The position numbers and the translations under genes are program-made. From NCBI GenBank assembly GCA_937922675.1, contig CALAJN010000004.1, positions 1 through 64,000 on the forward strand: a stretch of DNA of 64,000 nucleotides, written 5' to 3'. The notes under the pieces were generated by a model. It saw only the letters and a program-made list of their open reading frames with translations. It was not told the origin of the DNA and ran no database searches. Positions 29,581 through 37,980 of this stretch are shown in pieces. Position 1 is the stretch's first letter. Each line of letters starts with the position of its first letter. The stretch comes from an uncultured Granulosicoccaceae bacterium. Its GTDB lineage: Bacteria > Pseudomonadota > Gammaproteobacteria > Granulosicoccales > Granulosicoccaceae.

Positions 29581-30561
29581 CTATTGAATGACACCGATGT
29601 CCTTGGACATCTGGTTGATTTCAGCGACCACTTCATCAACGTAGTTCTGGAAGTCACTACCGACTCGGGTAAAGGGTGCAAGCCCATTGGCTTCCATCTG
29701 CTCGGCCCATTCGGGACTGTCAGCCACCGTCTGCAGCGCGTCGGCCCACTTTTGATAGTCCTCGTCTGAGATGTCCTTGGGCACGTACAGACCACGCCAG
29801 TTGACCGCGACGACATCAATACCTTGTTCCTTGGCTGTGGGAATGTCGTCAAAGCCCGGAACTCGTTCCTCAGTGAGGACAGCGACGGCGCGTACATCGC
29901 CAGATTTCAAGAAGCCGACGATTTCGGACATGTCTCCGGTCATGGCCTGGGTAAAACCTCCGACGGTCTGGGTCACTGCATCCGCCCCCCCGTCAACACC
30001 GATGTACTTGACCGAGGTGATGTCCGAAAATCCCACACGATCCAGTGCCATCAAGACTTTGAGATGGTCAAAGCCACCGACCGCGGAGCCGCCGGCAAAG
30101 GCCACACTGGCTGGATCTGCCTTGACCGCATCCAGCAGTTCGGGGAGTGTCTGGATCGGTGAATCATCGGCCACGACAATGACTCCCGGATCGGCACCAA
30201 TGGCGCCTACAAAGCGTACCTGGTCAGCCGTCATGCCTCCATAGGCGTTCTGTGCAAGTCGCGTGGCGGTTGCGCTGGATGCTGCAACAATCAGTTCTGC
30301 ATCATCGGCGCGCTCGGAAACCACGTGGGTAAAGGCCAGCCCACCGCCACCGCCTGCCATGTTGGTGACCTGTATTGGGTCTTCCACAACGCCGATGTCG
30401 TACATGATCTTGCCGATCGAGCGGCACGTGAAATCCCAGCCTCCGCCTGGATTGGCGGGTGCGATGCACTCTGCAGCATGGGTCACGCCGGTGCCGGCGC
30501 CGAGTCCCAGTGACAACAGCGCTGCCGCAAGGCCTGCGCTGCCTAGACGTACTTTTGACAT
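29581..30561 (-). CDS. tctC: Tripartite tricarboxylate transporter receptor TctC
   Basis: Periplasmic receptor of 326 residues with a signal peptide cut near THAAE. The Bug/TctC ligand motifs are visible: CIAPANPGGGWDFTCR, VTNMAGGGGGLAFTHV, GAIGADPGVIVVADDS and FAGGSAVGGFDH. First gene of the tct-atuA-DUF4387 operon. The promoter must lie in the 120-base gap shared with the divergent tctD, a natural place for TctD binding. Confidence 0.9.
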   Translation of the reverse strand: MSKVRLGSAGLAAALLSLGLGAGTGVTHAAECIAPANPGGGWDFTCRSIGKIMYDIGVVEDPIQVTNMAGGGGGLAFTHVVSERADDAELIVAASSATATRLAQNAYGGMTADQVRFVGAIGADPGVIVVADDSPIQTLPELLDAVKADPASVAFAGGSAVGGFDHLKVLMALDRVGFSDITSVKYIGVDGGADAVTQTVGGFTQAMTGDMSEIVGFLKSGDVRAVAVLTEERVPGFDDIPTAKEQGIDVVAVNWRGLYVPKDISDEDYQKWADALQTVADSPEWAEQMEANGLAPFTRVGSDFQNYVDEVVAEINQMSKDIGVIQ

Positions 30562-30687
30562 GAATATCTCCTCCAGGTGTGACGCTGCGCGGACGGCGCG
30601 TCTGCAGGTATCCTGATTCGTGAACCTGACATCAACCTGTCATGAGGGGGCTTCACGGATGGGTATGGCTCCGATAGGCTTGTGAGG

Positions 30688-31362
30688 ATGAGGTTCTTGT
30701 TGATTGAGGATAATGCCGAGCTTGCTGGCAGCGTGATCGAGCGGCTATCGCTCGACGGGCACGCGGTTGATCATGCGTCGAGCCTTGCCGAGGCGGACGT
30801 CTGCGCGGTGCGAGATGCCTACGATCTGATCCTGCTTGATATCCATCTGCCCGATGGCGACGGTCGTCACTTCCTGGCGCGCCAACGCAGTGCAGCGTTG
30901 CAAACTCCCGTCATCGTGCTGACCGCACGAAGTGCCGTATCGGACCGCGTCAGCTTGCTGGATGCTGGAGCGGACGACTACATCACCAAGCCTGTGGACT
31001 TTGCCGAGCTGGGGGCTCGCTGTCGAGCAGTACTCAGGCGCCACGGCCGCGGCGGAGATACGTTAACGCTTGGGGATCTGGTGCTGGATCCTGATCGCGC
31101 GGCCGTACGAATTGGTAGCGAGTCCATTGCTTTGCGCAATCGTGAGCTGCGCGTGTTGCAAGTGCTGGCGCGCACGCCAGACCGCGTGTTCTCAAAGGCT
31201 CAACTGCACGATCTGGTTTTCGGTGTGCTTGAAGCTGTGTCAGACAACGCTATCGAAGTCTACGTCGGGCGGGTGCGCAAGGCGATTGCCGCATCGCGCT
31301 ACGTGCGTATTGAAACGGTTCGGGGTGTCGGTTATCGGCTGGTACGGCTGGATGCAGGCTGA
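30688..31362 (+). CDS. tctD: OmpR-family response regulator TctD
   Basis: 224 residues: receiver domain with the acidic pair Glu7-Asp8 and phosphoacceptor Asp51 (LILLDIHLPDGDGR), conserved Thr and Lys (LTARS, YITKPVDF), then a winged-helix domain ending YVGRVRKAIAA and TVRGVGYRL. It is divergent from tctC and one base short of the sensor gene, so it should switch on the transporter when the carboxylate is present. The start could also be at 30682. Confidence 0.9.
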   Translation: MRFLLIEDNAELAGSVIERLSLDGHAVDHASSLAEADVCAVRDAYDLILLDIHLPDGDGRHFLARQRSAALQTPVIVLTARSAVSDRVSLLDAGADDYITKPVDFAELGARCRAVLRRHGRGGDTLTLGDLVLDPDRAAVRIGSESIALRNRELRVLQVLARTPDRVFSKAQLHDLVFGVLEAVSDNAIEVYVGRVRKAIAASRYVRIETVRGVGYRLVRLDAG

Positions 31363-32741
31363 TGCGTAAGCTTGCCGCGACAGGATCTATCGGGCGCCGT
31401 CTGTTGATAGAGCTTGTTGCGATTGCTGCTGTGTTGTCAGTCCTGCTCTATGTTGCCGTCAAGGCCTCATCGAGTCAGGCGGCCGAGTCGACTCACGATG
31501 GCTTGCTGGCAGCCTCTGCTGAAGCAATTGCTGAACGCCTTGCCGCCGATGAGGGCAACCTTGTTGTGGACATTCCCTATGGAGCCTTGGCGATGCTTGG
31601 TGCAGTTAGCGATGACAGTGTGTTTTATCGGGTGATTGCAGATGGTGAAACGCTTACCGGCTACCACGAACTGCTTGGACCAACACAAAGACCAAATCCT
31701 GCCGAGACGATTTTCTACACGACAGAACTGGACGGCCAATCGGTTCGGGTTGCTGCCTTGTCGCGTCGTGTTGCGCTAGCCGGCAGAACCGTACCGGCAG
31801 AGGTGCTTGTTGCGCAGACGCGCTATGGGCAACAAGCCATCGTATCGTCGGCCGCTGAGCGTGCGGCCCTGATCGGCGTAGGCTCGTTTGCGCTGGCGGG
31901 TGTGTTGTGCGCGATTGCGGTGCGCCGCGCACTGGCGCCTTTGCGTCGTGTCGCAAGCTCGGTGGAGCGACGAGGCCCTGCTGATCTTCGGCCATTGCGC
32001 GAGCCTCTGCCGCACGAACTAGAGCCGCTCGGTAATGCCCTTGATCGGTTCATGGCGCGACTGGACGCAGCACTTGAGCGAACCGAGACTCTCATTGCAG
32101 AGACAGCGCACCATGTGCGCACGCCACTTGCCGTGTTGCGTACTCGCGCAGAGACAGCCCTACGACGTACCGAAGATGTCGAGATGCGCTCGACGCTGCG
32201 TGATCTGGTGCGCGCGGTCGACGCAAGCTCACGTTCGGCCGATCAGTTGCTCGAGCATGCGATGGTTGGGCATCGGTCCGAGCGCATGAGTCTTGAACGC
32301 CTTGACATGGGACGCCTTACTGATGAAGTTGTCGAGCGTTACCGACCGGTTGCAGAGCTTCGCGATGTCGTTTTTGACTGCGAGATTGAGCCAGGTGTGG
32401 AAGTGACCGGCGACAGGGTGCAACTGGAGACAGCGTTGCGTAACCTGATTGATAACGCAGTCAAGTATTCACCCGCTGAGACTCACATAGACGTCAGTGC
32501 ATCGCGCCGTCATGATGAGGTTGTGGTTCACATTCGTGATCGAGGGCGTGGGCTTGACGGGGCCGAGCAGCAAACACTGACCGAGCGTTACAAGCGTGGC
32601 TCCAACGTTGAGGATGTGGTCGGCTCTGGTCTGGGCCTGGCGATTGTCGAGCAGGTAGCGAGCGCACATGACGGGCACATCAGTGTTGTGCCGGCTGATG
32701 ATTGCGGCACCCGAGTAGAGCTTTGTTTACCCGCAGCATGA
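31362..32741 (+). CDS. tctE: Sensor histidine kinase TctE
   Basis: 459 residues: one N-terminal helix (about 16-34), a periplasmic sensor of about 130 residues, a second helix (168-186), a HAMP-like linker, phosphoacceptor His250 in ETAHHVRTPLAVLR, and the ATPase boxes (LRNLIDNAVKYS, VHIRDRGRGLD, GSGLGLAIVEQ). Partner of TctD. Its TGA overlaps the ATG of the binding-protein gene, tying that gene to the signalling operon. Confidence 0.9.
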   Translation: MRKLAATGSIGRRLLIELVAIAAVLSVLLYVAVKASSSQAAESTHDGLLAASAEAIAERLAADEGNLVVDIPYGALAMLGAVSDDSVFYRVIADGETLTGYHELLGPTQRPNPAETIFYTTELDGQSVRVAALSRRVALAGRTVPAEVLVAQTRYGQQAIVSSAAERAALIGVGSFALAGVLCAIAVRRALAPLRRVASSVERRGPADLRPLREPLPHELEPLGNALDRFMARLDAALERTETLIAETAHHVRTPLAVLRTRAETALRRTEDVEMRSTLRDLVRAVDASSRSADQLLEHAMVGHRSERMSLERLDMGRLTDEVVERYRPVAELRDVVFDCEIEPGVEVTGDRVQLETALRNLIDNAVKYSPAETHIDVSASRRHDEVVVHIRDRGRGLDGAEQQTLTERYKRGSNVEDVVGSGLGLAIVEQVASAHDGHISVVPADDCGTRVELCLPAA

Positions 32742-33778
32742 GACGCATGTGGGGCAGGGCGGCACTCGTCTGCTTGTCTGTTTACGCCTTTGCAGCACAG
32801 GCTAGCCTGACCTTCGAGTCGGAGCACTATTTCAAAGCACGCGGAGAAGCTCTGGGGGAAGTGCATGTGCTTTCCACGACTGATCTGAGTCTTTTTCAGC
32901 CGCTGATTGAATCCTGGCAAGAGCTACAGCCGAACGTGAGTGTGCGCTACACCATTGCCTCCAGCCGCAACGTGTACGAGGCTGTCAAGACTGACCCCGC
33001 CGTCGCTGATCTTGTCGTGTCGTCTGCGATGGACCTGCAGATCAAGCTGGTCAACGACGGTTTTGGACGGCGCCACCGTACACCTGCGGTGTTGCAATTG
33101 CCGTCTTGGGCACGATGGCGTGAGCAGCTGTATGGTTTTACTCAGGAGCCAGCGTCCTTGATCGTATCAAAGCGTGCCTTTGAAGGGCTGGAGATGCCTG
33201 ATGACAGGGCGGATCTTGCACGATTGTTTCGCGAACATCCGGAACGCTTCGAGGGACAAATAGGCACCTACGATGTGCGCGAATCCGGTGTTGGTTACCT
33301 GATTGCGACGCAGGATGCGAGACGCTCTGACGCCTTTTGGGAGCTGATCGCAGCGATGGGTGAGGTGTCCCCGCGCCTGTATTGTTGTAGTGCCGACATG
33401 TTGGCCGACCTCGAGAGCGGTCAACTGGCGCTCGCGTACAATGTGGTGGGTGGCTATGCCGATGCAGCACTGGCAGCCTCGAGTGACGGGGCGATTGTTC
33501 CTCTGTCAGATTTCACACATGTGCTGCAACGTACCGCTTTCATTCCAACGGCTGCCAAGGATCCGGTGCTCGCAGGCGAGCTACTCGATTATCTGGTAGG
33601 ACCCCAGGCACGAGATGTGCTGACCGATCGAATTGGCGTACCACAGATTGATACCTCGGCATTGGCAGAAACACTGCGCTATCGCCCTATACAACTCGGG
33701 CCCGGGTTGCTCGTATATCTGGATCGTCTCAAGCGACAGCACTTCCTCGATTCCTGGGAAGGAGCTCTGATTCGATAG
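32738..33778 (+). CDS. Extracellular solute-binding protein linked to TctDE
   Basis: 346 residues with a signal peptide (AALVCLSVYAFAAQA) and a class II periplasmic binding fold of the iron/sulfate type (EVHVLSTTDLSLFQPLIESWQ, ADLVVSSAMDLQIKLVNDG, QLALAYNVVGGYA). No ABC permease or ATPase gene is near. Such orphan receptors cotranscribed with TctDE-type kinases are thought to present the ligand to the sensor; that role is inferred. Start at 32738 (ATGA overlap with tctE). Confidence 0.82.
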   Translation: MRRMWGRAALVCLSVYAFAAQASLTFESEHYFKARGEALGEVHVLSTTDLSLFQPLIESWQELQPNVSVRYTIASSRNVYEAVKTDPAVADLVVSSAMDLQIKLVNDGFGRRHRTPAVLQLPSWARWREQLYGFTQEPASLIVSKRAFEGLEMPDDRADLARLFREHPERFEGQIGTYDVRESGVGYLIATQDARRSDAFWELIAAMGEVSPRLYCCSADMLADLESGQLALAYNVVGGYADAALAASSDGAIVPLSDFTHVLQRTAFIPTAAKDPVLAGELLDYLVGPQARDVLTDRIGVPQIDTSALAETLRYRPIQLGPGLLVYLDRLKRQHFLDSWEGALIR

Positions 33779-33795
33779 AAAGCTCCGACTTGCCG

Positions 33796-34017
33796 GGGCT
33801 CCTGCATTGATTCCTGCATGCGTCGTGGCAAGCGCAACTGAAGTCGTCGATACAATGGCAGGCGCTGACGCATCTGCTCTGCTACCGCGACCAGAAACCG
33901 GTTACCGGACTGTGTGCAAATCACTTGATGAAAGTGTCGGTTCTCTTCGTAGTAGCGCTCTGCATCGTCGGCTTCGCACGCAGCCTCACAGGCATCGACA
34001 AATTCAAGCTCTGGTGT
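33796..34017 (-). pseudogene. GntR/FadR-type regulator remnant (FCD domain piece)
   Basis: About 74 codons match part of the ligand-binding FCD domain of GntR regulators: ELEFVDACEAACEADDAERYY, NRHFHQVICTQSGNRFL, then RLPLYRRLQLRLPRRM. The His in HFH and the Arg-rich RRLQL strand are typical. The N-terminal winged helix and the C-terminal end are gone. The frame stays open to 34230 and 33679 but those parts are not protein-like. A MatR-type malonate regulator is the natural source given matA-matB beside it. Confidence 0.72.
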
Positions 34018-34244
34018 ATTGTGTGCAATGCCGTGTAGCGGGGCATACGACCTTTTCAGGTGTGGAATCAATTGTCTGCTGGATTGGCTGTGACACGCGC
34101 ACTCACCAACAACTGACCGTGAACGTCTTGCCATGTCCAGATTTTCCATCCCCATTGCCGCCGCTGACGTTGGTCTGTAGATCACAGTCTTTCCATGCAA
34201 CCCCTGGTTCAAGGCACGTGAACAATACAAATGTCTCCTGCAGG

Positions 34245-34358
34245 CTCTACGAGCAGGTCAGCTGCTACACACCAGCATCTGATGTGGCGATGTGGTTCAT
34301 GTACCAGCCCATGTTGATGAACACGGATGTCTTTGATGATCTGAACGAGGCCCAACAG
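34245..34358 (+). pseudogene. TRAP receptor DctP remnant (C-terminal piece)
   Basis: 38 codons (YTPASDVAMWFMYQPMLMN, then FDDLNEAQQ) resemble the late DctP segment 'ST..WMY.EPVLISK..FD.LPEAQQ' that positions the ligand lobe. It has no start and runs directly into the dctM remnant in another frame, as after an internal deletion. Confidence 0.6.
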
Positions 34359-34360
34359 TT

Positions 34361-34726
34361 TTGTGCCTTTTGATCGCGGTGATCATCTATCGCTCGTGGA
34401 GTCCAAAGGATCTCTGGGTGGTGCTCGCGGATTCGACCCGTGAGAGCGTCATGATCCTGTTTACTATTGCGGCGGCCGGAGTGTTGGGCTACATGCTTTC
34501 GAGCTTGCAGATCACCCAGGAAATCGCGACGACAATCGCTACGCTTGATGTGAATGGTTGGGTGTTGATGGGCTTTATCAGCTTGTTCCTGTTGGTTGCA
34601 GGATTCTTTGTTTTGGCAATCGTGATCCTGTCGGTTTTTCCGAGCCTTCGACGTGGTTGCCAGATGTCGTCATGGGAATGGCTGTCACCGGCGGTTGATC
34701 AGTACCGTAGCGAGGTAGCACGATGA
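34361..34726 (+). pseudogene. TRAP large permease DctM remnant
   Basis: About 95 codons match the middle-to-late part of DctM: IIYRSWSPKDLWVVLADST, MILFTIAAAGVLGYMLSS, then NGWVLMGFISLFLLVAGFF and AIVILSVFP. Intact DctM proteins have about 430 residues; the first half and the C-terminus are missing. The open frame ends at 34726 inside the matA start. Together with the DctP piece it marks a collapsed dctPQM operon. Confidence 0.72.
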
Positions 34727-36063
34727 GCCGAATCAGTTTTCTGCAAGACATACTCGGGGCTGTCTTTACTCGTGAGTCACCAGAAGCGCTACGAGCGACC
34801 GCGGGCAGTGGCAGTTTCGTTGAGCTCTGTGATGCCTTGTTGTCCGAGCGCGGTGAAATGTCGGGCAACCGCATCGCGCGCGGGCTCCTGGCTCGATTTG
34901 CCGATGCAGACGAGCAGGGCGAGCGCGAGTTTTTCAAGCTGCTGTGTAGCCGGTTTGATATCAATGCCGAGCATTGCGTGCGTGCCGCTCAGCGCTACGC
35001 GCAAGAGACCACCGTCGCGAACCTGGAAATCTTGACAGAGAGCGTCGAGCCACGACGCCAGGAGTTGCTGCGGCGACTGAACCGTGTGCCGGGCGCCACT
35101 CACGAATTGGTGCGTATGCGCGAGCGCTTGTTTGCTCACGTTCGCGATGAGCCTTCACTTGCCCGGATAGATGTGGATTTCAGGCATCTGTTTCGAGCCT
35201 GGTTTAACCGCGGTTTCCTGGTGTTGCGTGAGATTGACTGGAGTACGCCAGCCAACTTGCTCGAGAAGGTGATCGCCTACGAGGCGGTACATGCCATCAG
35301 CAGCTGGGGTGCGCTGCGTAGTCGATTGCAGCCGTCGGATCGTCGCTGCTTCGCGTTCTTTCATCCCGCTATGCCCGATGAGCCCTTGATCTTTGTTGAA
35401 GTGGCCTTGACGCTCTCGACGCCTTCATCCGTGCGTGAAGTACTGTCGCCGGAACGCGAGCCTATTGCCGCCGAAGCTGCTGATACCGCGGTGTTCTATT
35501 CGATTTCCAATTGTCAGAAAGGGTTGGCAGGCATCTCTTTCGGCAATTTTCTGATCAAGCAGGTCGCCACAGAGTTGCGTATTCAGTTTCCTGGTTTGAA
35601 CACCTTTCGCACCTTGTCACCGATTCCGGGTTTCATGCGTTGGGTCTCCAGTATGCCTGCTCTTGCTGAAAGTCCCGATGAGTCTGTCGATCGCGAGGCT
35701 GTGAGGTTGGCGCAAGCGTTGGCAACGGGCGAGGTCGGGTCACTGGAGCCGCAGTCGCGGACCTTGCTCGAGAAGCTTGTAGCCCATTATCTTGCACGCG
35801 CAAAACGTGATGATGGGCAGCCACTCGATCCTGTCGCGCGGTTTCATCTCGGCAATGGAGCAAGTCTGGACAGAGTGCTCGCCGAGGCAGACAAGTTCGA
35901 CAAGGGTCTAAAACAGTCTGCTGGCGCCATGGTCAGCTATCTGTACGATCTCGACAAGGTGGAGGCTAACCATGAAGCCTATGCCAGCGAGCGCGCGGTG
36001 ATCCGCTCAGACGTTGTTGAGGAGTTGTTGTCCGAGACGCGGCGGGCTCGCAAAAGAATCTGA
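34723..36063 (+). CDS. matA: Malonyl-CoA decarboxylase
   Basis: 446 residues. It converts malonyl-CoA to acetyl-CoA and CO2. N-terminal helical bundle (1-140 or so), then the acetyltransferase-like catalytic domain with SISNCQKGLAGISFGNFLIKQ, the FRTLSPIPGFMRW core (His/Ser catalytic region) and FHLGNGASLDR near the end, all family hallmarks. The gene appears intact although its upstream neighbours are remnants. matB follows 54 bases later. Free malonate needs MatB first, so the pair converts malonate to acetyl-CoA. Confidence 0.9.
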   Translation: MSRISFLQDILGAVFTRESPEALRATAGSGSFVELCDALLSERGEMSGNRIARGLLARFADADEQGEREFFKLLCSRFDINAEHCVRAAQRYAQETTVANLEILTESVEPRRQELLRRLNRVPGATHELVRMRERLFAHVRDEPSLARIDVDFRHLFRAWFNRGFLVLREIDWSTPANLLEKVIAYEAVHAISSWGALRSRLQPSDRRCFAFFHPAMPDEPLIFVEVALTLSTPSSVREVLSPEREPIAAEAADTAVFYSISNCQKGLAGISFGNFLIKQVATELRIQFPGLNTFRTLSPIPGFMRWVSSMPALAESPDESVDREAVRLAQALATGEVGSLEPQSRTLLEKLVAHYLARAKRDDGQPLDPVARFHLGNGASLDRVLAEADKFDKGLKQSAGAMVSYLYDLDKVEANHEAYASERAVIRSDVVEELLSETRRARKRI

Positions 36064-36117
36064 AGGCACATCAACCGGGTCATCCATGCAGGTGGCCTGC
36101 AGAAGACCGGACATCAC

Positions 36118-37635
36118 ATGAGCTCGATTGTTGGTAACCCGCTGTATGACGCCATCCTGGCCGGCAGAAGGATGGGCAATGGAGATTTACTGACTACCGC
36201 AGATGGACAGGCCGTCAACGATCGGCAGTTTCTGGACCATGCCGCGCGCATTGCAGCGGTACTTGACGATGTGGGTGTTGAGGCTGGAGACCGTGTAGCG
36301 GTGCAGGTTTCGAAGAGCTGGCAGGCACTCGCCTTGTACGTTGCCTGCGTGCGTCACGGTGCGGTGTTTTTACCATTGAACACCGCCTATACGCCCTCAG
36401 AACTCAGCTATTTTCTGGCAGACGCCGAACCTGCCTTGCTCGTTGTAGATCCAGCGTCTGCTCAGGCAGCGCAAGTGCTTGCCACAAGTGCGACAGCCGA
36501 CATCACTGTGTTGACTCTAGGTGGCAACGATGATGGCAGTCTGGCGGACGCGGCTCGTGTCATCAGCCCGGCCACCTCGGTTCAAACGCGAGACGAGCAG
36601 GACATAGCAGCAATCCTGTATACCTCCGGCACTACAGGCCGGTCCAAAGGCGCGATGCTCTCGCAGCGCAACCTCTTGTCCAACGCGCAGACCTTGATTG
36701 AGGCCTGGCAGTTCAGTGCAGAAGATGTGCTGTTGCATGCCTTGCCAATCTTTCACACGCATGGATTGTTTGTCGCCGGTCACTGTTGCCTGATGTCCGG
36801 GGCGAGTATGCAGTTCCATGGTGGCTTCAAGCTCGACTCGGTGATTGCGGACTTGCCAGATGCAACGGTGATGATGGGCGTGCCGACCTTCTACACGCGC
36901 CTGCTTGACGACGCTCGGTTTACGTCCAGGCTGGTAGCCCATATGCGCTTGTTCGTCTCCGGCAGTGCGCCACTACTTGCCGAGACTCATCGCGAGTTTG
37001 AGCAGCGTACGGGTCAGCGCATACTTGAGCGCTACGGCATGACCGAAACCAACATGAACTGCTCCAATCCGTATGCCGGTGAGCGACGCGCAGGTACCGT
37101 TGGGCCGCCGCTTGAGGGTGTTGAAGTGAGATTGTCGGGTACCGATCCAGAGACCGGTGTCGGCACACTGGAGGTCCGAGGAGACAATGTCTTCAAGGGA
37201 TATTGGCGTATGCCCGAAAAGACTGCCGAGGAGCTTGCCGAAGATGGCTGGTTTCTTACCGGCGATCTCGCCACGATTGATGAGATGGGCTACGTGACGA
37301 TTGTGGGTCGTGGCAAGGATCTGGTGATTTCCGGCGGCTACAACATTTATCCAAAGGAAATCGAGGTCTTGCTGGACAGTCTCGACGGCATCAAGGAGTC
37401 AGCGGTGGTAGGCGCTCCGCATCCGGATTTTGGTGAGAGCGTGGTTGGCTTCGTCGTCACCAACTCACCGGACCAATCCCCATCAGAGGAGGAATTACTC
37501 GCCGAGATTGCCGATCGTCTGGCGCGCTTCAAGCAACCGCGTCGCTTGTTTCTGGTGTCAGAGCTGCCGAGGAACACGATGGGCAAGGTGCAGAAGAACG
37601 TACTCAGGGAGCAGGTCGCTGATCTGTTTTCATAG
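36118..37635 (+). CDS. matB: Malonyl-CoA synthetase
   Basis: ANL-family acyl-CoA ligase of 505 residues. AMP-binding P-loop YTSGTTGRSKGAM, the MatB-like LPIFHTHGLFVAGH, adenylate-site RYGMTETNMN, Asp in LTGDLATID and C-terminal Lys in PRNTMGKVQKN. The short substrate pocket residues around LFVSGSAPLL fit malonate ligases. It activates malonate with ATP and CoA for the upstream decarboxylase. It is followed by a GC hairpin. Confidence 0.88.
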   Translation: MSSIVGNPLYDAILAGRRMGNGDLLTTADGQAVNDRQFLDHAARIAAVLDDVGVEAGDRVAVQVSKSWQALALYVACVRHGAVFLPLNTAYTPSELSYFLADAEPALLVVDPASAQAAQVLATSATADITVLTLGGNDDGSLADAARVISPATSVQTRDEQDIAAILYTSGTTGRSKGAMLSQRNLLSNAQTLIEAWQFSAEDVLLHALPIFHTHGLFVAGHCCLMSGASMQFHGGFKLDSVIADLPDATVMMGVPTFYTRLLDDARFTSRLVAHMRLFVSGSAPLLAETHREFEQRTGQRILERYGMTETNMNCSNPYAGERRAGTVGPPLEGVEVRLSGTDPETGVGTLEVRGDNVFKGYWRMPEKTAEELAEDGWFLTGDLATIDEMGYVTIVGRGKDLVISGGYNIYPKEIEVLLDSLDGIKESAVVGAPHPDFGESVVGFVVTNSPDQSPSEEELLAEIADRLARFKQPRRLFLVSELPRNTMGKVQKNVLREQVADLFS

Positions 37636-37980
37636 CTCGAGTGTGATGCTTTGAAATCGCGCCGGCGCTTCCCTGCGCCGGCACCCCCGAAGAGTCGATT
37701 GCGTCCAATCGACGATGGTCTCTGACGCGTTTGCCGCATTCTGGACCGTGTCACTCTGCGATGACTTGGTCCATGTAACGGGCTTGAGCGCCTCATCTGT
37801 AAACAACTGAGTCCGAATGGAGAGGCCTGTCGGGGTTGAGGCGGAGGAAATGCGGGGCGATGCGGATTACGGCCGCCACGGTGTGAGACAGCCGACGTTC
37901 CTGTTGGTGCGCATCGCAATGCGATCAACTACCGATGCTGTGATTGCGTTTCCAAGGTAGTCCCATTGTTGTGCATCAGG
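37636..37980. other. Intergenic gap with two hairpins
   Basis: After matB come a GC-rich hairpin (37661-37682) and a second perfect 8-bp hairpin (GTCGATTG/CAATCGAC at 37694-37713, 4-base loop). The rest shows no gene-like reading; the minus-strand open frame through here is a shadow of matB. Confidence 0.5.
37661..37682 (+). terminator. Hairpin after matB
   Basis: A perfect 8-bp stem (GCCGGCGC/GCGCCGGC) with a 6-base loop begins 26 bases after the matB stop. It is followed by a C run rather than T, so termination would be weak or Rho-assisted. Confidence 0.5.
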
